A model generated the notes under the pieces. The model saw only the letters and a program-made list of their open reading frames with translations, searched no databases and had not been told where the DNA came from. A DNA stretch of 64,000 nt. Origin: Treponema saccharophilum DSM 2985 (GTDB lineage Bacteria; Spirochaetota; Spirochaetia; Treponematales; Treponemataceae). A program made the translations under genes and the position numbers. The DNA is taken from the NCBI RefSeq assembly GCF_000255555.1, contig NZ_AGRW01000045.1, positions 1-64,000 of the forward strand, given 5' to 3'. Positions 49,347 through 58,347 of this stretch are shown here, piece after piece (positions within the stretch are counted from its first letter, which is position 1; each line of letters opens with the position of its first letter).

Positions 49347-51290
49347 ATGAAAAAAACATCACGCTTTGCCGCGTCAGTTCTGAAGGCGGTTTTTGCACCA
49401 CTGTTGCTTGCCGCGGCGCTCGGTTTTTCCTCATGCTCGGATGACGGAAATGACGGGAAGGACACGCAGGGAGAATCGTCATATCCGGAAGACGGAAAAA
49501 CATCCCCGCTGTCAAACGAGAGTATCACGGAACTGAACGAGGCGATTATCATCGCGAATGCCTATGTAGCGCAGGACAGCACGCTCGCTTCCCTAAAGTC
49601 CGATGTCGAGGAAGCCGAAAAACTTCTCTCATCGTCGCTCGCGAAGGACAGCGACGCGGAAGCGCTTGTCGCGGAAATCAAAAAAAAGCTTGATGACGCG
49701 AAATCATCGGTGACGGTAACGGATACATCTTTTGAAAGCATCGCAGGTTCCTCGCAGTCGAGGGCGTACAAGGGGCTTTTCGAGCCGACGATTCTAAAAA
49801 CGGAATACGACGGAATCTGGCTCAAATACATCACCCCGCTTGTCGGAACCGAGAACGCCGCGCAGACAGCAACGATGCTCAAATCATCAATCAGCGCGCC
49901 GTCCTACGGAAAAAATGTCAGCGAGGAGCAGAAAAAGCAGGGATTGTTCAACTGCGAATTCCACCCGCTCGACACCGTTCTCACGTTCTCGTCAAAAGAC
50001 GGAGCATACACGTTGAGCGACGGAACAAAAACGTATACTTACGAATATCTCGGGCTCTCGCACATGGGAAAAAACGACAACTGGCACGCGCTTTTCCCGG
50101 AAAGGTTCAAGGAAGGAGAATCGAGAGCCTTCGACTGCTCCGTCTACAAGGCGAAAGAGAGCGACGCGGGTGAATACAAATACGTTCTCCTCTGTCCCGA
50201 CACGCCGGAAGAAACGTACCACATCGAATTCCGCTACGGCGCGAACATAAACGATTTGCAGTCGGCACTGGACGGAGAATACGCATTCTGGCTTGCCGCG
50301 GGAATTCCAAGCGACGCTGACGAAGAAATGATTGAGAACGTAATCAAACTTTTCGTCGAGGAAAATGTCCCGCCGGCAACCGAGTACGCCTACGCGCTCG
50401 TAAACATCCCGTTCGAGGAATTTTTCAAGGAAGAAGCGCAGGAATTCGACGCGTACACGAGCCCCACGACAAAAGCCGCAGCGGGAAACATGTCATACGG
50501 AACGTACCACACGCAGGAAACTCCTTCGGAAGCGACGACGCGCGGAATCACCTATCCGGTAAAAATCGCGAAAGCATCTCTTTCAGCGCTCACGGGAAAA
50601 AAGATAACCGACGACAGCCCGAGTTTTGAGGTGACGACGACCGCACGCGGGAAGAGCAGCACAATCCGCTATTCGGGAAAGCAGAACCTTTTCCAGAGCG
50701 GGGACTACAGCTACTACGTTCTCGACGACGCGCCCGCATTCTACAAGGAGCTTTCGGCAGAAGGCGGCTCGGTTTCTGCTGGAAAAATCGTCGGAAACGC
50801 AACTAAAATCGAACGCCTCTACGTCACCATCACGAACGGCGAGGCGCATCACGATTTCTCGCCGCAGATAACGATGTACATCGACGACCCGACGAACGCC
50901 GGGAAAGTGACGAAGCTCACGTTCAACGACGAGGCGGAAAAAGCCGCGAAAGTGACTGAAGGCGGAACCGAGGAGCAGCCGCTGAGCGCGCTGAAGGCAA
51001 TCATCGCGACTGATACCAACGGAAAAACGTACGGGCTTACGACGCTGAGCAATTTCTTCTGGGCGAAGAGTCAGATGGGATTCAAAGCGCCGAAAAGCGA
51101 GGACGAGACAAAAAACAACTACCCGCAGCATCCGCTCGTCGGAAAACAGATTGCGAAGCTCTCGTTCATCACGCAAAACGGGCTTCACGAAGCGGAAAAC
51201 ATCACCGTCGGTACTGTCGCGGAAAACGTCTTCACCGCACATGACGGCGACGAAGCGAAATTCATAATCCCGAATTTGCAGGGAAAATAA
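49347..51290 (+). CDS. lipoprotein with ZinT-like segment
   Basis: A 647-residue protein with AAGGAG upstream. Lipoprotein signal with LGFSSC (Cys about 30). An acidic linker and a three-helix FIVAR-like segment (about 45-125) precede a region (about 145-345) that follows the ZinT/YodA lipocalin pattern: YDGIWLKYITPL, KTYTYEYLG, YKYVLLCPDTPEETYHIEF, then a helical end (FWLAAGIPSDADEEMIENVI). The last 290 residues are beta-rich and unknown (KIERLYVTITNGEAHHDF; LVGKQIAKLSFITQNGLHEAENITVG). ZinT-like proteins bind zinc or help deliver it; the usual histidine cluster is not obvious here, so metal binding is uncertain. Surface or periplasmic location. Confidence 0.72.
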   Translation: MKKTSRFAASVLKAVFAPLLLAAALGFSSCSDDGNDGKDTQGESSYPEDGKTSPLSNESITELNEAIIIANAYVAQDSTLASLKSDVEEAEKLLSSSLAKDSDAEALVAEIKKKLDDAKSSVTVTDTSFESIAGSSQSRAYKGLFEPTILKTEYDGIWLKYITPLVGTENAAQTATMLKSSISAPSYGKNVSEEQKKQGLFNCEFHPLDTVLTFSSKDGAYTLSDGTKTYTYEYLGLSHMGKNDNWHALFPERFKEGESRAFDCSVYKAKESDAGEYKYVLLCPDTPEETYHIEFRYGANINDLQSALDGEYAFWLAAGIPSDADEEMIENVIKLFVEENVPPATEYAYALVNIPFEEFFKEEAQEFDAYTSPTTKAAAGNMSYGTYHTQETPSEATTRGITYPVKIAKASLSALTGKKITDDSPSFEVTTTARGKSSTIRYSGKQNLFQSGDYSYYVLDDAPAFYKELSAEGGSVSAGKIVGNATKIERLYVTITNGEAHHDFSPQITMYIDDPTNAGKVTKLTFNDEAEKAAKVTEGGTEEQPLSALKAIIATDTNGKTYGLTTLSNFFWAKSQMGFKAPKSEDETKNNYPQHPLVGKQIAKLSFITQNGLHEAENITVGTVAENVFTAHDGDEAKFIIPNLQGK

Positions 51291-51316
51291 CAGAATTCTT
51301 TGCCCCCGAGCAAAAG

Positions 51317-51348
51317 CGGCTCTGTCCGGCATTTTTCGGGCAGAGCCG
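51317..51348 (+). terminator. strong hairpin after the ZinT-like lipoprotein
   Basis: CGGCTCTGTCCG (51317-51328) pairs over 12 bp with CGGGCAGAGCCG (51337-51348). The following T tract is weak, so termination on the plus strand is likely but not certain. Confidence 0.6.
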
Positions 51349-51484
51349 TTCCCTCATTTCAGGCCGGATGCGTCAAAATCCTCCACGACAGGCTTGATTC
51401 CGCAGATGCCGAATTTTCGGAAAGGAAATTCTTCTCCGTGCCGCGTTGTTCGTCTGCGCCTTTCAGCATACCTTTAGCACCAAC

Positions 51485-51512
51485 AAAAAAACGGCCGGAA
51501 CGAATCCAGCCG
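51485..51512 (-). terminator. intrinsic terminator of the sugar ABC operon
   Basis: On the minus strand CGGCTGGA pairs with TCCGGCCG (8 bp, one G-T) around a 5-nt loop, then seven T (51491-51485). It closes the permease-permease-ATPase unit. Confidence 0.8.
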
Positions 51513-51550
51513 CCAGAATTGCTCAAAAATCTTCCATATATATATGCCTA

Positions 51551-52627
51551 TCAGCCAGCCATCGCGCCGAGCTTCCTCTTCCTTTGCGCGAGGATTACGC
51601 TCTGGAGCAGGATGAAGAAACACAACATGAGGCCGGTGGTGATGCTCTGCCAGTACGGCTCGCGAAGACCTGATGCAACGACGATGTTGTTGATTGTCTT
51701 GAGCGACATTACGCCGAACAATGTGCCGATTACGCTTCCGACGCCGCCCGAAAGCAATGTGCCGCCGATAATCGACGACGCGATTGCCTGCATTTCGGCT
51801 CCGGTCGCGTTCGAGGCGTTTCCGGCTCCCGTATGAAGGAGATAGATGAAGCCTGCGATTCCGGCAAGGACGCCGCACAGAACGTAAGCGAAGAACTGCG
51901 TGCGGCGGACGTTGATTCCGAGCATGAGCGCGCTCTCGCTGTTTCCTCCGACCGCATACAAATTCCGGCCGAACCGCGTCCACCTGAGCATCGCCCAAAG
52001 AATCAGAACGACAATCAGGGCAATCACTACGCCCACCTCAATCGAAGACGGAATCCAGTTGCCGTTTTTGGCGTAAGTCCCGATAAGCGGAAGGTCAATC
52101 TCAAAATCCTTCAAGTCAAGGAAAAGCTCGTTCTCTGCCGTGCGGGGGACTTTGCTGACGATTGTGGTCATGCCGCGCGTGAAGAACATGCCCGCGAGGG
52201 TGACGATGAACGGCTGTATTTTGAGATATGCGACGAAGTATCCCTGAACCACGCCCATCAGAAGCCCGATTCCGAGGGCAATCACGATAGAGCTGAAAAC
52301 GCCGCCGTTATGGTCTTCCATAAAAACGACAGAAGCCATCGTGATAAGCGCCACCGAGCCGCCGACAGAAATATCGATTCCGCCGGTAATCATGACGATT
52401 GTCAGACCGCACGCCGTCACAATGAGGTATGCGTTGTTGTTGAACAAATCCAAAAACTGCTGCGGGTTCAAAAATCCGCCGCCCCAGATGAGCATTGCCA
52501 GAAGGTACATTCCCACGAAGGTGCAGATTGTAATCGTGAGGAGCAGTGTGGTGTTTGAAAGAGGCTGCTTGTCTTTTCCCTTCGCGAGAGGATTCAAATC
52601 CTGCAATGTCTGCATGATGTTTGCCAT
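51551..52627 (-). CDS. sugar ABC transporter permease (YjfF-like)
   Basis: A 358-residue inner-membrane protein from ATG 52627, chosen for its GGAGGCG ribosome site. Family landmarks: TACGLTIVMITGGIDISVGG, FIVTLAGMFFTRGMTTIVS, RFGRNLYAVGGNSESALMLGI and IIGGTLLSGGVGSVIGT. It belongs to the ribose/galactofuranose BPD-transport family and closely resembles E. coli YjfF. It lies 2 bp from the other permease; the pair forms the channel served by the ATPase upstream. Substrate is a pentose, galactofuranose or similar sugar. Confidence 0.93.
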   Translation of the reverse strand: MANIMQTLQDLNPLAKGKDKQPLSNTTLLLTITICTFVGMYLLAMLIWGGGFLNPQQFLDLFNNNAYLIVTACGLTIVMITGGIDISVGGSVALITMASVVFMEDHNGGVFSSIVIALGIGLLMGVVQGYFVAYLKIQPFIVTLAGMFFTRGMTTIVSKVPRTAENELFLDLKDFEIDLPLIGTYAKNGNWIPSSIEVGVVIALIVVLILWAMLRWTRFGRNLYAVGGNSESALMLGINVRRTQFFAYVLCGVLAGIAGFIYLLHTGAGNASNATGAEMQAIASSIIGGTLLSGGVGSVIGTLFGVMSLKTINNIVVASGLREPYWQSITTGLMLCFFILLQSVILAQRKRKLGAMAG

Positions 52628-52629
52628 AA

Positions 52630-53709
52630 TTATTTCGCCTCCACTTTTGCCTTTGCCGCGTGCTTTTCCATAATCTTGTTCTTGAGTTTTCCGAGCCATG
52701 CCTTGACGACCGGAGAGCCTGCGACAACGATGATGATGATGACGATTGCCTTGTACGCCTTGACCGCCGTCGATGAGACTTTCATCGCGTAGAGCGTGAT
52801 TGTGAGGGCCTGGATGATGTATGCGCCCAAAATCGAGCCGGAAAGCTTGAATTTTCCGCCGCCGAGCGAGTTTCCGCCGATTGCGACCGCGAGGATTGCG
52901 TCCATCTCGATGTCAAGAAGGATTGTCTCATGGTTGATGAGCCCGATTCGGCAGACGTTGATTGAGCCTGCCATCGTCACGCATACGCCGAGGATTACGA
53001 AAACGACAAGCTTCCATACAACCGGATTGATGCCGTTGAGCTTCGCCGCCCGCTCGTTTATGCCGACAGACTGGATGTACAGGCTCAGCGTCGTCTTTTT
53101 GAGAAGGAGGTTAATCAGGACGATGAAGGCGATGACAACGAGAATCGGCGTCGGAATCGCGATGTGCGGGATGAAACCGCCGATATACGTCAAAAGCGGG
53201 CTTTCGACATTCGGGGTCGCTCCGCCGTTAATCCAGTACGCAATCGGACGCCCCGCCGTGTACAGAATCAGCGAGGCAATCATCGGCTGAATGTTGAATT
53301 TCGCGATAAGAATACCGTTGAACAAGCAGAAGATAATCGCAACCAGGCAAGCGACAATCAGTGCCGCGAGAATCGTTCCCGCGTTTATCGTTCCGGCTCT
53401 CAGGATTTTCACGAAAACGGAGCCGGCGATTGCCGCCGCAGCCCCGATGGAAATATCCTGTCCCTTCGTCGCGGACGTGATGAGCGTCATTCCGATCGAA
53501 AGGATTACAAGCTCGCTCGCGCCGTTGAGGATGCTGATGAGATTTCCCGAAAGGACGGTGTTCCCGAAGTTGTTGCTCTTTATTCCGATTGAGAAGAAAC
53601 TGGGGTCGCGTATAAGGTTGAACACGACAAGAATCAGCAGCGCGACAATCGGAATCGCAAGCTGCGACTGAAAAAGTTTTTTTATCTGATTCACGATTTT
53701 ATTTGTCAT
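52630..53709 (-). CDS. sugar ABC transporter permease (YtfT-like)
   Basis: A 359-residue inner-membrane protein from ATG 53709, with GGAGG upstream, overlapping the end of the ATPase gene by 11 bp. Landmarks: MTLITSATKGQDISIGAAAA, MIASLILYTAGRPIAYWINGG, INERAAKLNGINPVVWK and AVAIGGNSLGGGKFKLSGSI. Like YtfT, it pairs with a second, non-identical permease, unlike simple ribose systems that use one RbsC. Confidence 0.93.
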   Translation of the reverse strand: MTNKIVNQIKKLFQSQLAIPIVALLILVVFNLIRDPSFFSIGIKSNNFGNTVLSGNLISILNGASELVILSIGMTLITSATKGQDISIGAAAAIAGSVFVKILRAGTINAGTILAALIVACLVAIIFCLFNGILIAKFNIQPMIASLILYTAGRPIAYWINGGATPNVESPLLTYIGGFIPHIAIPTPILVVIAFIVLINLLLKKTTLSLYIQSVGINERAAKLNGINPVVWKLVVFVILGVCVTMAGSINVCRIGLINHETILLDIEMDAILAVAIGGNSLGGGKFKLSGSILGAYIIQALTITLYAMKVSSTAVKAYKAIVIIIIVVAGSPVVKAWLGKLKNKIMEKHAAKAKVEAK

Positions 53710-55219
53710 TTTTTGCTTTTCCTCCGGCAATGGTCTGCATGATTACATCCTGGCTCAATTCCTCGCCCTTCAGCTCGCCGACGATTTTCCGGTCGCGCAT
53801 GACGATAAGGCGCTGGCAGACAGAAAGCATCTCGGGGATTTCCGAGGAGATGAACGTGACGCTCACGCCCTGCCCGGCAAGCTTCAGCACCTGCTTCTGA
53901 ATCTGGATTTTCGTCCCGACATCGATGCCGCGGGTCGGCTCGTCGAGGATGAGATATTGCGGGTGCGTCAGAAGCCAGCGCGCAAGGATGACTTTCTGCT
54001 GGTTTCCGCCGGAAAGCGACTTGATGGGCGTCTCCTTGGAAGCCGTCTTGATTTCGAGCAGTTTGATGTACTCGTCGGCAAGCCTTTCCGATTCCGCGCG
54101 GGAAATCGGATGGAAGAACCCGCGCAGAACCTGCATCGCGAGCATCATGTTCTCTCGCACCGACAAATCCTGGATGATTCCGTCACCCTTCCTGTCCTCG
54201 GGCAGATAGCCGATTCCGTTTTTCATCGCGTCTTTCGGGGAAGTGATTTTCACGTTCTTGCCGTTGATTTTGACCTTCCCGCTCGTGATTCTGTCCGCGG
54301 CAAAAACCGCGCGCACGCTCTCGCTTCTTCCCGAACCGAGAAGACCGGTGAACCCGTTGACCTCGCCCTTCCTGATGTTGAAATCGAACGGACGCACGCC
54401 CTCCGTAGTCGCAAGGTCGGTCGCCTCGTAAACGTTCTCCGTGTTCGGAAGGGGGCGCTTCATGTTCTTGAGGTTCGTCATGTCCTCGGCGTCCTTTCCG
54501 AGCATCGCGGAAATCAGCTTTACGCGAGGCATCTCGCTTACGGTGTATTCCCCGACAAGCTCGCCGTTTCGGAGAACCGTGATTTTGTCGCAGACCTCGT
54601 AAACCTGCTCAAGGAAGTGCGTGATGAAAATGATTCCGACGCCGTGGCTTTTCAGGACGCGCATCAGCGTGAACAGAAGCTCGACTTCGTTGTCGTCCAA
54701 TGAGGAAGTCGGCTCGTCGAGGATGAGAACTTTGCAGTCCATATCGACAGCTCGGGCAATCGCGACCATCTGCTGGACCGCAAGAGAGCACGTTCCGAGC
54801 TGCTGGCTCGCGTTTGCCGGAATGTTCAGGTGGCGCAGAAGCTCAGTCGCCTGCTTCTCCTGCTTCTTCCTGTTCACGAATTTGTAATTTCCGCGACCGA
54901 TATACATATTCTCCGCGACCGTAAGGTTGGGGCAGAGCGTGATTTCCTGATAGACAGTCGAGATGCCGAGATTCTGGGCATCCTGCGGGGAACGGATATT
55001 CACAGGACCGTCGTTTCCCGCGATTCTTATTTCCCCTGCATCCTTTATATGTACTCCGGTGAGAACCTTCACCAGAGTTGATTTTCCGGCTCCGTTTTCT
55101 CCCATGAGCGCGTGAATTTCTGCTTCCCTCAGGGTAAAGTCAACATTCTGAAGAGCCTTTACGCCCGGAAATTCCTTGTAGATTCCGCGCATTGACAAAA
55201 CAATATCATTATTTTCCAT
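53699..55219 (-). CDS. sugar ABC transporter ATPase, two nucleotide-binding domains (YtfR-like)
   Basis: A 506-residue duplicated ATPase. The first domain has Walker A GENGAGKST (40-48), LDEPTSSLDDNE as Walker B/D-loop region; the second has the usual degenerate Walker A (GLLGSGRSE) but intact signature LSGGNQQK and Walker B LILDEPTRGID. It powers import by the two permeases. Separated from the binding-protein gene by a terminator (55368-55410), which should make the binding protein more abundant than the membrane complex. Confidence 0.95.
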   Translation of the reverse strand: MENNDIVLSMRGIYKEFPGVKALQNVDFTLREAEIHALMGENGAGKSTLVKVLTGVHIKDAGEIRIAGNDGPVNIRSPQDAQNLGISTVYQEITLCPNLTVAENMYIGRGNYKFVNRKKQEKQATELLRHLNIPANASQQLGTCSLAVQQMVAIARAVDMDCKVLILDEPTSSLDDNEVELLFTLMRVLKSHGVGIIFITHFLEQVYEVCDKITVLRNGELVGEYTVSEMPRVKLISAMLGKDAEDMTNLKNMKRPLPNTENVYEATDLATTEGVRPFDFNIRKGEVNGFTGLLGSGRSESVRAVFAADRITSGKVKINGKNVKITSPKDAMKNGIGYLPEDRKGDGIIQDLSVRENMMLAMQVLRGFFHPISRAESERLADEYIKLLEIKTASKETPIKSLSGGNQQKVILARWLLTHPQYLILDEPTRGIDVGTKIQIQKQVLKLAGQGVSVTFISSEIPEMLSVCQRLIVMRDRKIVGELKGEELSQDVIMQTIAGGKAKNDK

Positions 55220-55367
55220 TTATACACCTTTGTCATACTCAAACTCGTCCCGGAGCGCGCCGCATTCCGGAACATGAAGAGCGTTCATCAGACAACGCCT
55301 GTGACGCGCAGCATTCCGAATGGCTGCCAACGCGTTTCCGGACCGTTTTATTTTGAACCGGCTTCCT

Positions 55368-55410
55368 AAAAAAAACGGCGTAAAATATGCAGCACACACT
55401 TTACGCCGTT
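55368..55410 (-). terminator. terminator/attenuator between binding-protein and ATPase genes
   Basis: On the minus strand AACGGCGTAAA (55410-55400) pairs with TTTACGCCGTT (55384-55374) over 11 bp, then a T-run. Sited directly after the binding-protein gene, 150 bp before the ATPase start. Confidence 0.8.
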
Positions 55411-55471
55411 GAATCATACAGCTCCCTAACCGCCACCGTTTTTCCCGACGGCGGAAAGCGCTATCTGATGG

Positions 55472-56425
55472 TTACTCACCAAGACCGTATTTGTCGATGT
55501 CAGCCTGCGTGATAGTCTTCGCGTCGAATCCCTTCTCGTCGGAGATGATTTTCTTTGAGGGAACCTTGCCCGTTGAAATCATCTTCTCGATTACGGCAGC
55601 CTGGAACGGAGAGCACTGTCCGTCATAGTTCCAGTTTCCTGCGAGAAGCTCGCGGAGCGCCCACTTGTTGCAGTCGAATCCCATGACGACAACTTTTCCG
55701 TTGACGCCGTGCGTGATTCCCGCCTCGTCGAGGGCTGCGACAGCTCCCTTCGCCATGCCGTCGTTCTCGGCGTAGATTACGTTGAAGTCCTCTTTAGAGT
55801 TGATGACAGACTCGACGATTTTCTTGGCCTCAGCCTCGTCCCATGTAGCCGTCTGCTGGACAACTTTCTTCATCTTGCCTGAAGCGAATTCAGCGTCCAA
55901 AGCGCCGGTGCGTCCAATCTGCGCATCAGAGCCCATAGCGCCCTGAATGTGGACGATGTTGTAAGCCGGAAGGTTCTGCGCCTTGAGCCATGCGACAGCA
56001 GTGTCGCCCTCTTTTGCCATGTCGGAAACGACGGCAGCTTCGTAAAGGTTGTCCTTCACGTTAATCATTCTGTCGAAAAGGAAAACCTTGATTCCCGATT
56101 TCTTCGCCTTCTTGAGGACTGAGCTCCATCCGTCAGTGGCGGCGGCCGAAAGAAGGATGTAGTCAACTCCGTCGGTGATGAACTGCGATGCCGCGTTGAG
56201 CTGCTCGTCGTTCTTGAGGCTGTAGAACGTCTTCACATCGTATTTCGCAGACGTAAAAACAGTCTCGAAATCTTTCACGTTCGCCGCGCGATAGCCTGAT
56301 TCTGACGGCGGATTGTTGATAATGCCAATCTTGATTTTTCCGTCAGCGGCTTTCTTGTTTTTCTTTGCCGCGAAAGCAGAGGTCAGGCACAGAAGCGCCA
56401 TGACAAAAGCGATAAGTTTTTTCAT
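55472..56425 (-). CDS. periplasmic sugar-binding protein (YtfQ-like)
   Basis: A 317-residue protein after AGGAGGA. Signal peptide 1-19 (ends TSAFA), then a type-I periplasmic binding fold: KIGIINNPPSESGYRAANV, YILLSAAATDGWSSVLKKAK, VFLFDRMINV, IQGAMGSDAQIGRT, VIYAENDGMAKGA and VVMGFDCNKWAL. The order and the D/R/N contact residues fit galactofuranose/pentose binders. First gene of the transporter set, with a weak candidate promoter upstream (minus strand TTCAAA, 17 bp, TACTAT at 56494-56466). Confidence 0.92.
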   Translation of the reverse strand: MKKLIAFVMALLCLTSAFAAKKNKKAADGKIKIGIINNPPSESGYRAANVKDFETVFTSAKYDVKTFYSLKNDEQLNAASQFITDGVDYILLSAAATDGWSSVLKKAKKSGIKVFLFDRMINVKDNLYEAAVVSDMAKEGDTAVAWLKAQNLPAYNIVHIQGAMGSDAQIGRTGALDAEFASGKMKKVVQQTATWDEAEAKKIVESVINSKEDFNVIYAENDGMAKGAVAALDEAGITHGVNGKVVVMGFDCNKWALRELLAGNWNYDGQCSPFQAAVIEKMISTGKVPSKKIISDEKGFDAKTITQADIDKYGLGE

Positions 56426-56630
56426 CTAATTCCTCCTTTTTTAGATGTCCTTTACTATGGTTGCAATAGTAAGTCCGCCCTCCACCGTTTTGAATGCAAA
56501 TATTTAGGATTTTTTTTGACTTTTTTAGGAATTTCAGGAACCCCGTAAAATCCGGCGCGGAAAAAAGTTAGTTTTTTTATTTAAAAAGTTTGATTTCTTA
56601 CTCGGGCGGATTTCCCCGCGGCTCATTTTT
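56426..56630. other. divergent intergenic region, sugar-binding protein / CstA
   Basis: AT-rich sequence with long T tracts (56508-56527, 56571-56590). Holds the candidate promoter of the binding-protein gene (56466-56494). No gene seen. Confidence 0.5.
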
Positions 56631-56659
56631 TTGACAACGAAAAAATCCGGATTTACAAT
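56631..56659 (+). promoter_or_regulatory. predicted sigma-70 promoter for the CstA gene
   Basis: TTGACA (56631-56636), 17-bp spacer, TACAAT (56654-56659), about 73 bp upstream of the start codon. Confidence 0.75.
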
Positions 56660-56732
56660 GAGGCGAAAAACAAAGCCGCTTGAGAAACAAATTTCACAGA
56701 ATTATTTCCCATCCAGACTTTAGGAGGTTTTT

Positions 56733-58241
56733 ATGGTAACTTTTTTCGTTGCATTGGCCATCCTAGTAGTTGGCTATTTCGTTTACGGCTCGATTGTCGA
56801 GAGAATCTTCAAGCCGTCGGACAACCCGACCCCGGCAATCGCAAATCCTGACGGCGTGGATTACGTCCCGATTCCTGCCGCGAAGGCGTTCCTCATCCAG
56901 CTTCTGAACATCGCGGGTCTCGGCCCGATTTTCGGAGCGATTTCAGGGGCGATGTGGGGACCGAGCGTCTACATCTGGATTGTCGCCGGAACGCTTTTTG
57001 CCGGCGCCGTCCACGACTTCCTCGCGGGAATGCTTTCCGAACGAAATGACGGGGCCTCGATTTCGGAAGTCACCGGAAAATACCTCGGACCCGTGATGCA
57101 CAACGTCATGCGCGTCTTCTCGGTCGTGCTCCTCGTCCTCGTCGGCGTCGTGTTCATGGTCGGCCCCGCGGGACTGCTCGCGCGCCTCACCCCCGAATGG
57201 CTGAACGTGAAAGTCTGGACGATAATCATCCTCTGCTATTATTTCCTTGCGACGCTCCTTCCCATCGACAAAATCATCGGAAAAGTCTATCCGCTTTTCG
57301 GAATCCTCCTCATCCTGATGGCGTTCGGAATCATAATCGGGACAATCAGGAATTCGGCGGAAAGACCGATGATGGAATTCACGTTCAAAAACCTCTATCC
57401 CGGAAACGTTGACGGAACAGGAGTGAAGCCGATTTGGCCGCTGATGTTCATAACGGTCGCATGCGGCGCGATTTCGGGATTCCACGCAACGCAGTCGCCT
57501 ATCGTCTCCCGCTGCATAAAAAGCGAGAAGGAAGGAAGGCGGATTTTCTACGGAGCGATGGTCGCGGAGGGAATAATCGCGCTCATATGGGCGAGCGCAG
57601 CCGTCGCGTTCTTCTGGAACAAGGACGGAAGCGGGACGGGGCTTTCAGCTCTCAAGGCAATAGGCGGCGGAAATTCGAATTCCGTCTACGACATGTGCGT
57701 CGCGCTGCTCGGCAAAATCGGCGGCCCCATCGCGCTGCTCGGCGTAATCGTCTGCCCGATTACGTCCGGCGACACCGCATTCAGGAGCGCACGCATGACG
57801 ATTTTCGACTGGTTCAAGCTCGACGAGAAAAACATAAAAGTCAGGCTCGGCGCGGCAGTCCCGCTCCTGCTCATCGGATACGCGATTTCGTTCATCAACT
57901 ACAACGTCGTCTGGAGATATTTCTCATGGTCGAACCAGACGCTGGCGATGATTGTGCTTTGGGCGGGGGCCGTCTACCTTGCGACGAACTACGAGAACAG
58001 GAACAGATGCTGGATTGCCGCAGTTCCCGCGACGTTCATGTCGGCGGTCTCAATCACCTATCTGATGTACGCGCCGGAATGCTTCAACCTCGGCGCGAAG
58101 GGAGCATCCGGGCTTACGGTTTCCTACGGAACGGGAATCGCCGCCGCGGTCGTCTGCCTCGCGCTTTTCCTCCTCACCGCTTACAGGAACCCGAAATCGA
58201 GCCTTGAGCGGCAGAAAGGAATCGCAATCGGAAGAAAATAG
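56733..58241 (+). CDS. cstA: CstA-family carbon-starvation/pyruvate transporter
   Basis: A 502-residue membrane protein with TAGGAGG upstream. Landmarks: VYGSIVERIFKPSDNPTPA, LNIAGLGPIFGAISGAMWGP, GTLFAGAVHDFLAGMLSER, ISGFHATQSPIVSRC and CPITSGDTAFRSARMTIFDW are characteristic of CstA/BtsT. It is shorter than E. coli CstA (about 700), in line with short-form family members. Members take up pyruvate or peptides when carbon is limited. Divergent from the sugar-binding protein gene and convergent with the response regulator, sharing the terminator at 58286. Confidence 0.93.
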   Translation: MVTFFVALAILVVGYFVYGSIVERIFKPSDNPTPAIANPDGVDYVPIPAAKAFLIQLLNIAGLGPIFGAISGAMWGPSVYIWIVAGTLFAGAVHDFLAGMLSERNDGASISEVTGKYLGPVMHNVMRVFSVVLLVLVGVVFMVGPAGLLARLTPEWLNVKVWTIIILCYYFLATLLPIDKIIGKVYPLFGILLILMAFGIIIGTIRNSAERPMMEFTFKNLYPGNVDGTGVKPIWPLMFITVACGAISGFHATQSPIVSRCIKSEKEGRRIFYGAMVAEGIIALIWASAAVAFFWNKDGSGTGLSALKAIGGGNSNSVYDMCVALLGKIGGPIALLGVIVCPITSGDTAFRSARMTIFDWFKLDEKNIKVRLGAAVPLLLIGYAISFINYNVVWRYFSWSNQTLAMIVLWAGAVYLATNYENRNRCWIAAVPATFMSAVSITYLMYAPECFNLGAKGASGLTVSYGTGIAAAVVCLALFLLTAYRNPKSSLERQKGIAIGRK

Positions 58242-58285
58242 TCGCCGCCGATAACGGCACCGTTTTCTCAAAGCGCATACAAAAA

Positions 58286-58340
58286 GGGCTGCCCGCCGCG
58301 TTCACCATGACGCGCATTTTGGGCAGCCCCTTCTTTTTCT
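58286..58340. terminator. bidirectional terminator between cstA and the response regulator
   Basis: GGGCTGCCC (58286-58294) pairs with GGGCAGCCC (58321-58329). Five A precede it and TTCTTTTTCT follows, so it can act in both directions. Confidence 0.8.
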
Positions 58341-58347
58341 GCACCGC

